Source: Whitmania pigra
Lineage: Eukaryota > Annelida > Clitellata > Hirudinida > Haemopidae
Assembly: GCA_021613335.1 (NCBI GenBank)
Contig: JAJTWR010000159.1
Span: 1,904,501 to 1,968,500 of the forward strand
Direction: 5' to 3'
Length of the DNA: 64,000 nucleotides
Under the pieces are notes generated by a model. That model did not search any database. It had not been told where the DNA came from and saw only the letters and a program-made list of their open reading frames with translations. Each line of letters begins with the position of its first letter. Positions within the stretch are counted from its first letter, which is position 1. Positions 36,295 through 50,420 of the stretch are shown here, one piece after another. The translations under genes and the position numbers were made by a program.

Positions 36295-38480
36295 GTGCGT
36301 GCCAGTAACATTCTCGCGCCTCAACTTAAAATAACTCAGTTTGTGGTAGTAAATTCGTTAAACAAAATATACGTCTGGATTCGTCTTCTTTTGCTGAATA
36401 TTTTGGTGAGTTTATTTCTGAATTTTGTTGCTTGGTTCGATTCCGAACTTGGACCCAATACTGACTACGAACCAATCCTAATCTCACAATATGTCTCGCA
36501 CTGTGAAACTGTGAAAAACGAGGAATATGCTATGGACAGCGATGATTTTGCTGAGAAACTTAAAACAAAATCAAAATTAATTAAGCGTCATATGCTGAGG
36601 CAGCTTCGATTTCTGAGGACGCTGGAGGAGTTGTACTCAAGTCACCGAGACAGCTCACAATCCGTGCTGAAATAGACTGTCGGGGGTGAAACTTGACGTT
36701 ACCAGCAATGATATCGTCAATTGTTATCGAATATCTGACAGTAAGGGTACCCGTCCTATCATTGTGACATTCTCGGGTAAAGGAGTCCGAGATAAGGTGT
36801 ACGCAGCAAAAAAAAGCACTAAGTGGAGCAACTCGCAAGTCTTCGTCAACGAACATCTCACAAAGAGAAACTTAGAGATATTTGCAAAAGTAAGGACACT
36901 GCTTAGGGAAAAAATTGCAGTAGTCTGGACATTGAATGTCTTAGTATTTCTCAAAAGAACTGAATCTTCGAGGCTCGTTAGGATCTGGAGTGGCTGGAGA
37001 AGCTGGTTTAAGGCAAGAAATTTATGTTTTCCCCCACGAAGATGGCTTCTGTTTTGGATTTCGATTTTGTTAAAGAAGATTCCTTTTTTTCGATTAGAAG
37101 ATATTCACCCAGACTATAATTTTGTGAATAAGTAATTCTCACATTCATATATAACACCTGAAGGTTTTGCTGGGCAGCCAAAAACTCCATATAATATCTC
37201 ATTTCTCCATGTAAATTGTAAAAGCTTAACAAACAAAATACACGAAATCAACATATTGAATAATAGGATAAAAGCCAAAATAATTGCATTGACTGAAAAT
37301 CGGTTGAATGATAATAAATGTGATTCCATTTGTATCCCTGACTACTCGTTTATTGCAATAAATCAATCTGAAAGGAGGGGTGGAGGAGTTGGACTTTTTA
37401 TTCATCAGGATATTGTGTTTACTTCAATAAAATATAATTACTTCAATAAAATATAATTTTGCTGCTACGACCTTTGAAAACATGTTTGTAAATTTAAAGT
37501 TGCACAACACTACGATAACACTCGGTGTCGTCTACCGACCTCTTAAAAGCAACTTACAACTATTTACTGAGGAACTCAAAGTCATGTTTCTCAATCAATG
37601 TATTTAGAAGACGTTACTCCTGAAAAAATTATTCAAATATCAAGAATTCTTAAGCAATCCCACAGCTCGGACTATGATCAGATCAATCCAGCCCTTGCGA
37701 GAGTGTCAATACCTGGGATTGCCCAGATCATCACTGCATTTATCAACTGCTCGTATTGCTCCGGTATCTTCCCCGATGACTTAAAAATTGCCAAAGTTAT
37801 TCCACTGCATAAATCAGACTCCAAGGAAAACATCGCTAATTATCGGCCCTTATCTGTTCTTCCGTTCTTCTCAAAGTATTTTGAGAAATCAATATATAAT
37901 AGAACAATTTATTTTCTGAAAAAAACATTCCAATAAAAAAGGTCAATTCGGATTTCGGCAAAACCACTCAACGTACATGTCAATCGCACTTCTCCAAATG
38001 AAAATCTCTCACAGATTGGACCAAGGTCAATTTACTATTGGAGTATTTCTGGATCTTGCTAAGGCTTTTGACACAGTAAATCATGATATTCTTTTGGAAA
38101 AACTTCATCATTATGGTATTCGAGGCAAACGTATTTCTTGGTTTGAAAGTTATTTAAAAAATCGGAGTCAGATGGTTTCATATGCAAATCGAACTTCGTC
38201 GTTGGCAGCTGTTAATCTGGGTGTTCAACAGGGTTCAGTCTTGGGGCCACTTTTGTTTCTGATTTATATCAATACTGAGCTTGAAAAGTTGGCAGAATGG
38301 TTTAGGGCAAACCTGTTGTCTCTCACCACTAAAAAACAGTATACATGTTTTTTCATAAATAAAGGAAGAAATTCGTCGTGGACGATTGCAACATTTATAT
38401 TAGTAATTCTGATATATCTCGTGTTGAATCGTGTAGATTTCTTGAGGTCATTATAGACCAGCCTCAAGTTGAATCCGTCG
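36295..38480 (+). mobile_element. LINE copy 2, same family, RT present but catalytic box deleted
   Basis: ORF1 (about 36295-36960) shows VTSNDIVNCYRISDSKGTRP and FSGKGVRDKVY, parallel to copy 1. The endonuclease start follows at 37195 (ISFLHVNCKSLTNKIHEIN, ALTENRLND, RRGGGVGLFIHQD). The RT starts at about 37600 with SDYDQINPAL, AKVIPLHKSD and NYRPLSVLPFFSKYFEK. It continues GVFLDLAKAFDTVNHDILLE and QQGSVLGPLLFLIYIN. The next residues, ELEKLAEWF, lie beyond the YADD box in intact elements, so the catalytic aspartates are deleted. Several frameshifts occur (for example near 37940 and 38370). Inactive. KAFDTVNHDIL and QGSVLGPLLF are typical of the CR1/jockey superfamily. Confidence 0.88.
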
Positions 38481-39215
38481 AGTAATCAGCCAATCTGTGT
38501 TTTGCTTAAAAAATCCAATGCGTTGAATCCGTTTGAGCGCCTGCATTGTTCGTCATTTTCGTCGTGAAAAGAATTTCATAAAGGACACATAAATGCTTAA
38601 TTTCTCTCCTATTTATTTTCTGTTAAGATCGCTCAATTAGGATTTCTATGTCTCCTCAGCATGGAGCATAAAAAATTAAGAAAATATATAAATGAACACA
38701 TATTTGAGGGTATTTCTGATTATCAAATGCATTTATAAATAAGATACCAATAAATAAAAATATTCGAAATTCTAAGTTTAATGCCAGAATCTTATTTCGA
38801 TTTCATGACTCTTCGTCGAGTTTATTTGTCTTTAAAGATCGACTTTCAGATACCCGATGACTTTCCACGACATTTGTCCGTTAAAATGTCACGAGTCTTT
38901 CATTATTTTTGCATTGCCAACTTTGTCATTTTCACTCGCATAAAATACTCTTATGAACTGAAATGGTCTGAAATGTACTTTTTAAAAGTGATTTCACGTT
39001 AGCATCATTCCGGATATGGTGGTAGGCGAAATGTGAAAGGTATGCTATTTATAGAATTTTAATTGTTTTCGTGTCAATTACTTTTGTTGATCCACAATTC
39101 ATAATTTATTATTCATTGTTCTTATAATCAATTAATCATCAAATGTTTTTATAATATTTCGGAAACCCAGTTTTGAATTTCAATGAATAAAATGTTGGTT
39201 GTAAGATTTGTTTCT

Positions 39216-39216
<1 letters not shown>
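38481..39216. other. No gene recognised
   Basis: AT-rich spacer after the LINE. Short frames only. Confidence 0.4.
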
Positions 39217-39274
<58 letters not shown>

Positions 39275-39286
39275 TAATAATAATAA

Positions 39287-39318
<32 letters not shown>

Positions 39319-39396
39319 TAATAATAATAATAATAATAAATAATAATAATAATAAATAATAATAATAATAATAATATAATAATAATAATAATAATA

Positions 39397-39470
<74 letters not shown>

Positions 39471-39509
39471 TAATAATAATAATATAATAATAATATAATA
39501 ATAATAATA

Positions 39510-39580
<71 letters not shown>

Positions 39581-39638
39581 TATAATAATAATAATAATAA
39601 TAATATAATAATAATATAATATAATAATAATAATAATA

Positions 39639-39670
<32 letters not shown>

Positions 39671-39702
39671 GTAATAATAATAATAATAACAATAATAATA
39701 AT
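39217..39702. repeat. TAA microsatellite of about 490 bases
   Basis: Almost pure TAA/ATA repeats with occasional single-base slips (TATAATAA). This is the longest of several TAA arrays in the window. Any reading frame through it is an artefact. Confidence 0.97.
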
Positions 39703-40725
39703 TTTGCTAAGGAAGTTTAAATAATATTTAGGATATTTATATTAAACTATATGATTATTGTTATAATAACATTTTAAAAATATATTTTAAATTATTTATT
39801 ATTACAATATTTAGAGTAAATTATGTTAATTATTGTTATTATTACTGATATATTGTCACATAAATATAATTGATAAAAGTGCACAGTTATTATTGCGTCA
39901 GATGTTTTCAATTGTCACGTGAAATCCACTTCATTGAATTTGAGGCTTAGTTGAGCCAATATTAGGATTAATATTAGGATTATTCTTATTTATAATTTTA
40001 AAAGAGTTTCTTAGGTCGTCATTTAAATTAAATGGATAAATTGTACAAATCGTAATAATGATAATGTATAGGCTGCTGTCATCGCTAATCATCCGCATGA
40101 AATAGTTAATTGATTAATTATAATTAAATAATCAAATAATTAGATAACCTCCATAATTCATGGTTTATTCCAAAGTTATTGCAGATATTTACAAATGTAT
40201 TACAGAAAGAGTGATCTCCTTATGATTCTACTTTCTGCTTAACCAAGCATTCAATGATTTGCTTGACTTGAATTTCTGAGATCACGATATCGTAGGCCTT
40301 CCATTGAATGGGTGACTGTGACTTGTATCTTCAGTGTGTGCGGTTTGCATGAAGTTGTATGTGTATTGTACACTCAGAGTACGTGTTTGCACGGCGTCTG
40401 TTTATTGAGAATGTGATTTAAATATTTTACCAAAACCAACTTCAGACGGTGTAATGTAGAGATAGGCAAACAGATGCCAGCTAAATTTAGAAATACATTT
40501 AATTGAAATTTTGCTCTTCCTTTGAAAATAAGAGAAATTCTTGAATTTGTTTTCACGTAGAAACAACTCAATGTCTCACGTTAACTCAACACGTGATGAT
40601 CCTGTTCATCAAGTGCTATTTATAGATAGTATAAATAAATTATACTATTTATAAATTATGCAATTTATAAATAATTTATATTATTTACACTATTATATTT
40701 ATTATACTATTTATTTATAGTATAA
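39703..40725. other. No gene recognised
   Basis: AT-rich spacer with ATTTATA-rich stretches near 40620-40730. No exon, RNA gene or transposon end identified. Confidence 0.4.
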
Positions 40726-40732
40726 TTATATT

Positions 40733-40945
40733 ATACTATTTATTTATAGGTCACATTCAAAATAAAAACCACATTCAATGAAACATTTGTTTGGTCGTTT
40801 TTTAGTTTAAAATTTATTTTTTTTTATTTTATTTAATTTTATATAATTTTATTTATTTATACTATTTATTTATAGGTCACATTCAAAATACAAATCATAT
40901 TCAATGAAACATTTGTTTTGTCGTTTTTTAGTTTAAAATTTATTT
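40733..40945. repeat. Two tandem copies of a unit of about 126 bases
   Basis: ACTATTTATTTATAGGTCAC and the following 75 or so bases (through TTTTTTAGTTTAAAATTTATTT) occur at about 40736 and again at about 40861 with only a few differences. Recent tandem duplication in non-coding DNA. Confidence 0.85.
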
Positions 40946-42434
40946 AACGACTGAAAACCCAACATAAGCTTAGTAAGCATTAATTAAAAAATAATTGATT
41001 TTAATTACTTGCTTTTTTTTTGTTTTTTTTTAATTGTCCCATTAACATAATAATTTCTCCAGATAATCTCGTTGGTGTATTTGTAGATTTGCATAACTGA
41101 GCAGATGCTCGTGAATAAAAATAAATCTTTTTGTTGTCACTTTGTAAAGTTAATTTAAAAAACCAGACTCTTGATTTAAGTCTCCGAATTAATCTCCGTG
41201 AACTCATTAATATAATTTAACGATTGTTGATGCAATTATAAAGTTTGTATAATAACCTAAATAGTTTTGGTGCAATTAAATAGTGTTTTTAACATCGTGT
41301 TTAAACATTAAATAATAGATATAAAAACTGAATAATTAAATATTTGGTTATATTTATAAACATAATATATTATTATTATTAGTATAATTATTGCTAACTA
41401 TTTTCTCAACTGTTAACCGAAAGCAATTCTTGCCACATTTGAACTTCTTACTTCCATGGAAAGAGCAGCGTGGATTTTCAAATCAAATTCTATTCAAATT
41501 ATCTGTTTCTGATGCTGATTAATATTCGCGTGCAGATGACAATGGTGATAAATAGCACATGTAAGAGATAACGATGACGACGATGTTCATGATGATGGGG
41601 ATGATGATGACGACGACGACGATGATGATGAAGAACACCCAAATGTTTTAAGCAGTGATGGAAATGAAGATCTTAGTAATTCTTATATCATAATGACAAA
41701 CTAAACCGTAAAATGTAACATTTTAAAAATATATCTTAACAATATATTGTTGTAGACAAAAGTTAAACAAGATATATTTAAAACATACAATTGTGGACGG
41801 AAGTTAAAAACATTTGTATGAAATGTTGAAGTACAAGAACATCCGGGCAACCATTTAAGGGCGATTACGTGAATGTTACACTAACTTTGTTGGAGTGTCG
41901 AATAAATATAAATTTTATTCAAAATATTGTTTAAATACGAATTTTATATAAAATATACAAACCTAAATTTTATTCAATATATTGCTTAATTATGAAATTT
42001 ATTTGTGTCGAAGAGAAAGTAACGTTGTTGTCGTTTATAAATTGTTGACTTGCAATTTGACAAGCTTTGAAAGATGTTGACAAGATAAATTGGAATAACA
42101 GTTTGAAAGTGTGATTTTAAGAATTTCTATTTACGTTCACAATAAAAATCATCTACCTCATCATATTCATCCTAAATGTTAATATGATTTGTTTATTATC
42201 AATCATTTTCTTGCGAGAGATTTATTTTCATTTTCTGAACAAATTATTTTGTTGAATTGTTGGCCGCATAAAACGCAATTATTCTAATCTTTATTTTATT
42301 GTCAATATATTTTTGTTAAATTCTAATTTTAAAAAATTAATTACAATTAAATTGCAATGACATTAAAATATTAACGCAGATGTATTCAACAAATCAAATT
42401 ACCTGATTTAGAACATTAAATACATTCATCTTCA
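40946..42434. other. No gene recognised; short GAT array at 41565-41632
   Basis: AT-rich non-coding DNA. The only notable piece is a GATGACGAC/GATGATG trinucleotide run at 41565-41632. Confidence 0.4.
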
Positions 42435-43900
<1,466 letters not shown>

Positions 43901-44382
43901 AATGACTTCAAATGAGTGATTATTTTATGTAACGCCGAAATCGGTGTGATGAAATAATAGATTATTACGTTTTTGATAATAAATTATGATAAGTATGAAC
44001 ATTTAGTAAATAAATTATGTTGTTTAATTTCACTTGCAAATTAATTACATTATTTCAGATTTTATTTTAGAAATTTTATTTCTTAATAACTTGGAAAATT
44101 ATTTATTAACGACCAACTCTATTGGTTAAAGTTTCATCTACGGCTTAATTGACCTCGTTAATTATAAATATAACCCTATCATTTCTATGTTATTTAAGAA
44201 AAGAGTTAATTGATATAACGTATAATTTTCAACAAAAAAACTTAATTGCTTTGCACCCTCTTTGATGATTATAATGAACGTTAAACTCGAAGATGTGTCC
44301 TCATTTAAATTTTTCAGACAAAACACGATCAACTTTATCTTTAAAGCTCACCTGGATTGATTAAAATATTTTTCATTTACTA
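43901..44382. other. No gene recognised
   Basis: AT-rich spacer between the VCP pseudogene and the hAT element. Confidence 0.4.
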
Positions 44383-44390
44383 GTCGAGGT

Positions 44391-45589
44391 CAGGGGCGCA
44401 ACCAGCGAAAAATGCTGGGGGGGGCTCAAGTTTAGAAAAGCCCGACGCAGTCGAAAAATTTTTGAAACTGTTCAAATCAATACTACTAATTTTAATTAAT
44501 AAAGAATTAAAGATAGAACTGATTATTATTATAAGTTTTTATTTATAAGTCTGCAGTCTTTTTTTGTATCTTTAATAATTTATTAATGAGCTTGACTATC
44601 TTCTGTTTCAAAGTTTCAAGCCAGTTAAAGCAACTGTAAAAAAAAAGTTTATGATATGTTTAAAATTGTAATATGATATGATTGATATCCTAAACATTTC
44701 ACCTAATCTAAATTATGTATAAAATTAAGATCCTAAACAGTTTAAAACAATTTTGAAATGTTGTAGTCTAAATTACATTTTGATGTGTTTACAGTTACAA
44801 AATAATTTTTCGATCAATCTGTGAAAATCTGTTCACCATTTTATTTACTGGAAGAAGTGCAGTAGTTGTTTTGTTCACAGATATTCTCAATAAACTTTGC
44901 AAACGACAGGCAGACATAGTCGTCCCGAGATGACTTTTAATAAGGCGAAGTTTAGAAAATGCCCTTTCTGCATCTGATGACGTAAATGTCTGAGTAAGAG
45001 CAACATCGAGCATATGCAACTCGGGCTGAATGCTTGTGGCACAGAAAAGATCTTGTAGTTCGATACACGCATTGGGGTCAGACTGATCAGCACGTAAACT
45101 TGTCGATGTGAATTGGAGCTGTCTTTGCACAGTTTCAGCGTCTTTTCCATGAAGGTTACAGAATTCCGAAAGCTCGGGAGTCATTGTGCCATTCTGCAAA
45201 GCATCAAGAGCAGCCAAGGCAGGGTTGTCAAAACGACATTATCTGATCATCAGATAACCAGCGAAAAATGCTGAGGGGGGAGCTCAAGTTTAGACAAGGG
45301 ACGAAAGCGAAAAATTTTTGAAACTGTTTAAATCAAAACTACCAATTATAATTAATAAAGAATTAAAAATAGAACAGATTATTATTATTATTAGTTTGAC
45401 TATCTTCTGTCTACAGTCTTATTTTGTATCTTTAATAATTTATTAATGAGTTTGACTATCTTCTGTCTCAAAGTTTCAAACCAGTTAAATCCCCTTACCC
45501 CCCCCCCCCACCAAAAAAAAACTGATCGGATTTGGAAAAATTGCAGGGTCTCTCCTATTAGGCCCTGCCCCCCCCTAGTTGCGCCACTG
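44391..45589 (-). mobile_element. hAT transposon, 1.2 kb deletion derivative with intact ends
   Basis: The element starts CAGGGGCGCAACCAGCG and ends CTAGTTGCGCCACTG, terminal inverted repeats of about 12 bases with one mismatch. It is bounded by a perfect 8-base duplication GTCGAGGT at 44383-44390 and 45590-45597. This defines a hAT insertion to the base. Inside is only the 3' part of a transposase gene (see next entry). About 200 bases next to the left end (AGCGAAAAATGCTG onward) recur in the same orientation at about 45258-45480, so the element also carries an internal duplication. Confidence 0.93.
44795..45217 (-). pseudogene. hAT transposase C-terminal fragment (dimerisation domain)
   Basis: The 140-residue frame contains SDAERAFSKLRLIKSHLGTT and then MSACRLQSLLRISV, the hAT C-terminal dimerisation motif, preceded by LDVALTQTFT. 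The N-terminal zinc finger and the DDE catalytic residues are absent, because the element is only 1.2 kb. The fragment is open and ends near the left terminus, as expected for a transposase read from the right. It cannot be catalytic. Confidence 0.85.
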
Positions 45590-45597
45590 GTCGAGGT

Positions 45598-46700
45598 TGT
45601 TTTAAATTGATAAAATTAACGTAAAGTATTCTAATAAACATATTTTAATGGTTTATTTGTGTTATTTAATAAAATAGAGAGCTAAGAGATTATTAGCGAA
45701 AATAAAACTCGTGCCTTTGAGTACAACGGACGCAATAAACCGCGGAGATGTATGTTCTGCGTTGCCAATGCTGCCTTCTTAACCGCTGCGTTTCAGCCTC
45801 AATTACGTGATCATTCAAGTGGATCAATCTAATTGATATTTTATTTATTATTAGTTAATTAATTATTGATTGGTTATCCGTGAGTCGCCATCTTCCGTCA
45901 CATTTACTTCATTTATTTATATACTCAAAAGGTCAGACATTTTTATATGAATTTATATTTTGCCATTTTAACTGAATTTAATTTAAATAAAATTAATCAA
46001 AATCAAATTTATTACGAAAGTGTTAATAATAGTACCAATTTCGTTGTAACATTTAAACGAGTTTCAACTGATAACAATCTTCTGTTGTGATTTGTCGTGG
46101 TGGATTGAAAGGAGATGAATGATGTCATTGATGCTTTAAATGTTTTAGAGCGGATTATTTCAAATGTTATTTAATTATTATTTAATTATTATTTAATTAT
46201 TAATTATATAAAATTTAAATGTCCTCAATACACATGAAATCATGAATAGAGAAAATTTCCTTAACGAAATGATTCCGTTTGAATGTAAATCTAATCACAT
46301 GATTCTCAATTTGTCGTGACTTAAGATTTAGTCATCTCCCTATAAGTTACTTCATTTTTGATAAACAATTTTTTAATTCCATTATTTGGAATTTAAAAAA
46401 TAATTTGTGAATTGTGAATTTAAATATTGAATGAATTTTATGAATTTTAATTGTGCTTTAAATCATTTTAGTACGGAAGCTGTAAATCTCGCTTGCCCTC
46501 TGATTGGTTGTGTTTGTTATTTCAACATTTTTCATCGCAACCCACTTTTGACTGCATCTTCGATTGGACATCAATAGTTGATATTTAAGAACGCATCCAA
46601 AAAAGTTACTTAAAAAGTTGGTTTGATGTGATAATCTACAAAAAATATCTCCATGAAATAAGAATACAAATCTCGCTTGCCGTCAAAAGGGCATAAGTTA
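45598..46700. other. No gene recognised
   Basis: AT-rich non-coding DNA. AAATCTCGCTTGCC occurs at about 46483 and 46671, the second copy just before the 20-bp satellite. Confidence 0.4.
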
Positions 46701-47340
46701 TGAGATCCAATCTTATAACAATTCTCCCAATCTTATAACAATTCTCTCAATCTTATAACAATTCTCTCAATCTTATAACAATTCTCTCAATCTTATAACA
46801 ATTCTCCCAATCTTATAACAATTCTCCCAATCTTATAACAAGTCTCCCAATCTTATAACAATTCTCCCAATCTTATAACAATTCTCTCAATCTTATAACA
46901 ATTCTCCCAATCTTATAACAATTCTCCCAATCTTATAACAATTCTCCCAATCTTATAACAATTCTCTCAATCTTATAACAATTCTCTCAATCTTATAACA
47001 ATTCTCCCAATCTTATAACAATTTTCTCAATCTTATAACAATTCTCTCAATCTTATAACAATCCTCCCAATCTTATAACAATTCTCCCAATCTTATAACA
47101 ATTCTCTCAATCTTATAACAATTCTCTCAATCTTATAACAATCCTCCCAATCTTATAACAATTCTCCCAATCTTATAACAATCCTCTCAATCTTATAACA
47201 ATTCTCCCATTCTTATAACAATTCTCCCAATCTTATAACAATTCTCCCAATCTTATAACAATTCTCCCAATCTTATAACAATTCTCTCAATCTTATAACA
47301 ATCCTCCCAATCTTATAACAATCCTCCCAATCTTATGACA
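46701..47340. repeat. Satellite of 32 units, exact 20-bp period
   Basis: The consensus unit is attctcccaatcttataaca. There are 32 units with no insertion or deletion over 640 bases. Variation is almost confined to two positions: CCC or CTC before CAA or CAAT, and ATTCT or ATCCT. The first unit is partial in sequence and the last has TTATGACA. The constant ATCTTATAACA half contrasts with the variable pyrimidine half. No protein is encoded. Confidence 0.98.
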
Positions 47341-47954
47341 ATCGTCACATGGGTTCCAACACAAACAAACGTTTCCAAATAAATTTCTCGAGCAGGAGCA
47401 ACACGACATCAAACTCGATATCATCATCATCATCACCACCCCCACCACTATCATCATCATCACCGTAGTCATCATCATCATCGTCATCGTCACCAAGAGA
47501 TTGAAACAGCAATAACTAAGAAGTCTTATAAAAGTCAGAATGAGTATGATGATGTTTTTGATTATCGAAGTCATTGATTTCATTTTAGCAATGTTTCAAA
47601 TTTAGATTTTTTTGACAAGAAATTCCCGATAAGATGAACAAATTCTAAAAGCTATTTCGAACATTTGTTGTTCGTGGGATGCATATTCCTATTTATGGTA
47701 ATATCCGCGTTGAAGAATGGATCAAATAAAAAATTAAAAAGATTAAAGTATTCACGTGAAATAAGTATGTTTTATAATTTTTTGAAAATATTTCAGATAT
47801 TTTAAAACGATTAGCAAGATCGTAAACTCGATTCTCTCAAAAACTTCAACTGCTAACATCGGGTTTACAAAAAAAAACTATATATATAAATAATTTTAAT
47901 TAAATTATTTGCTTTATTATTGTATCTATCCTATCTTTTGAGTGCTTTATCTAT
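47341..47954. other. Non-coding, with ATC microsatellite at 47420-47495
   Basis: An imperfect ATC/CAC run lies at 47420-47495. The rest is AT-rich with no recognisable feature. Confidence 0.5.
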
Positions 47955-48115
47955 CGTAATAATAGGATTTGAAGGCACGTTTTAGTCACTCCACCATTTT
48001 TTGGTGCCACATTTATATGCCTGGCAGGCTGGGTTTGGAACACGACACATTACGACTGTTGCCATTATCGCTCTATGCAGGAAAGCAATCCATCGTGCTA
48101 ATCTCACGCCATAAA
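47955..48115 (-). mobile_element. SINE-like element, copy 2, diverged and inverted
   Basis: Read on the minus strand it gives TCCTGCATAGAGCGATAATG, GCAACAGTC, TGTTCCAAACCCAGCCTGCC and a short ATATAAAT. This is the same order as copy 1 at 33375 (CCTGC, GGTAATGGCCACAGTC, GTTCGAAACCCAGCCTGC). The Pol III-like B box has decayed. Confidence 0.45.
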
Positions 48116-48223
48116 TTTCGTGTCTCTTCAGCACCAGTGAATATTAATTCTTTAACCAGTGACGTCTCTTTAATTATTATTGTCATATTGCAAATAATCG
48201 GTCACGTAGTTGAATGCATGCGG

Positions 48224-48303
48224 ACAAATATTATTGTTTTATTAAAAAAGTGTAATAAACAGGACAAATATTATTGTTTTATTAAAAAAGTGTAATAAAC
48301 AGG
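48224..48303. repeat. Perfect tandem duplication of 40 bases
   Basis: Two identical 40-base units, ACAAATATTATTGTTTTATT to AATAAACAGG, directly adjacent. Recent duplication, non-coding. Confidence 0.95.
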
Positions 48304-50420
48304 GCAAATTTATTTGAAAACTCATTCGAAATGTTCCTTAATTTCCCCTGGGACTTTTTGAATGAAAACGGTTTCCAATACACGATTACACATATGATTA
48401 TATAAATACATGTTAATTCAACTCTTGGTCCATCTCAGAATAAAAAAGAACCAACATTAATATTAAATAAAAATAAATATTTAAATAATCATTAACTACC
48501 TTCACGTCATCGGTTAACAAAGGGATCATCTCAAAACTTTCAAATCACCTTCTGAATCTGACTTCGATAATTAACAGTGATTAATGTTGTAGATATGTAT
48601 AGCACATCTTTTGATGTTCAAGTGATAAATAAATTTTTATTCGTGTTCAAATGATGACGTCAAATTAGTTTTATTTTAGACATAAAATATTTAAATAAAT
48701 AAATGAAAAATAAAATAAACATCATTACCGCTCACGTGCGCAACACCCCGAGAAGGTTCGATGCATTATTTTTTAGTGTTGTTATTAATATTTCCGAATA
48801 TCCCCGATCGTTCGGTTTCGTTTTCTGAAAGTTCGAAAGAAAATTATTTCCGATTGCGCACGTACTCGATTAAGACCGACAATCGAATTCCCATGCTTAA
48901 TGCTCGTAATCACAAATAATTTGTCTTGGAGTGATGAATTAATGACTCGTCCAACGGCTGTTTGCAATAATAAATATTTATTTATTCATTCATCTAAATA
49001 TAATTTTGAATATTTAATATTTATTTACTTTTAAATAGCATAAGTTGGAGATGCAAGCTTAAATCAAATATTATCTGTAAATGATCTAATCAAACCATCT
49101 GATGGAAGCAAAAACTTTCCATAACTTCAGATTCAGGATAGCGAATCAGGAGCACTTGAAAATCATTATTTTAACCGATTAAGAGACACACTTTCTATAT
49201 TTCAATTTATTACATTTTACTTTTTAGGAAAGTGTAATTTGCTGATTAAGTTGTTGACTCATATTTCCTGTAACAAATTCAACTCACCGTACAATCAACC
49301 TGCTGAAGTAAAAAAAAAGATTTTTCGAAAAAGATTTTTGAACTTTTGAAATTAGAAATTATTTTTGCAAATGTAATTTTTTAACAATTTATTTCAAGAC
49401 TGTTTGTGCTAAATATAAAATCAAACAAAACTATTACAATGCATTAAACTCTAATAAATGGGTAAATTATCTGACAAATATAAGGTCAATGAATATTGAT
49501 TTTCGTATAATTCAAATTAATGTCTCGTCAATAATGCTGGTTTGTGCGTAGTTCCGAGCGGTGGGTCTCCCATCGAACACCGATGCCAATGGCAGGTCAC
49601 ATGGACCTTCTGAGAAGTAATTGACCCAAATAATGTGTTTTTGATGCAAATTGGATGCTCAGTCACCGGAGTCTTAAGTTGCCTCCTGTCGACGTGCATT
49701 TCCATTATGACGTCATGCTTTCCTTCATCGTCGTCGTCGTCGTCATCTTTAATGTCGTCGTCATCTCTAACAAGAGGCACTTACCTACAAGGCGCGATAA
49801 AAAAAAACTTTTGCTTTCCAAAACATTCTGGATGATGGAACCAATCCACGAAGCATCTTCCATCCATCCTTCCATTAAATGTTCACAATGAAATTCTAAA
49901 AAAAAATGAAGGAATAGAAGAGGTCTTTAAGTGCTTAGTTTTTTTTTATTCAAACACATGAATTCATTTAACTTTAAATATGTCTTTTGAGAGTTTTGAA
50001 GAGGACATTAAAAGGCATAGATGGACAATCGGTGGAGCGCGAATTTTTTGTGCATCAACCAGAAGGATTCGGAGGGTGATTTCATTGGCATCCGTGAGTG
50101 CATTTTTATTCGAATTTGCCTCAGGTAATCACCGGAACATTAAGCTCTCCAAGTTTGGATTTTCTAAACAATTTCAGAGCTTGTAGAAAGCATGGGTGTC
50201 TGTGGATGCGTAGAAAGTGTAAGTGTCTGCAGATGTCAGGTAATTTCTCTTTGACAACTTTAAAACGCCTTCTGTTTGCTCAGAAAGAAATCTCAAATAA
50301 ATCCAGCCTCAAACGCGATCAGGAATTAAGACGAACGCTGAACGTTCAAGCAAACGACATTCGACATCGAACAAATTAGTAGTTAAAAGAATCAGGAAAT
50401 ATTAATTTGTTTTTTTTTAA
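48304..50420. other. No gene assigned; a few splice-like frames
   Basis: Mostly AT-rich. A minus frame at 49780-49517 (acidic DDDDIKDDDD start, then CIKNTLFGSITSQKVHVTCH) and plus frames at 49980-50380 are open but match nothing that I recognise. A GTC/GTCGTC microsatellite at 49728-49765 explains the acidic run. Confidence 0.35.

Noticed and set aside
39180..39692. A 170-residue minus-strand open frame of leucine, tyrosine and isoleucine runs
   Set aside because: It is only the three frames of a TAA microsatellite with slips; not a protein.
46701..47340. Regular array that could be taken for a CRISPR
   Set aside because: Units are directly adjacent with no unique spacers, and the host is an animal; it is a satellite.
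49517..49780. Minus-strand frame with acidic start and CHWHRC segment, considered as an exon of the membrane-SH3 gene
   Set aside because: The acidic run comes from a GTC microsatellite, and no clean donor or recognisable domain follows.
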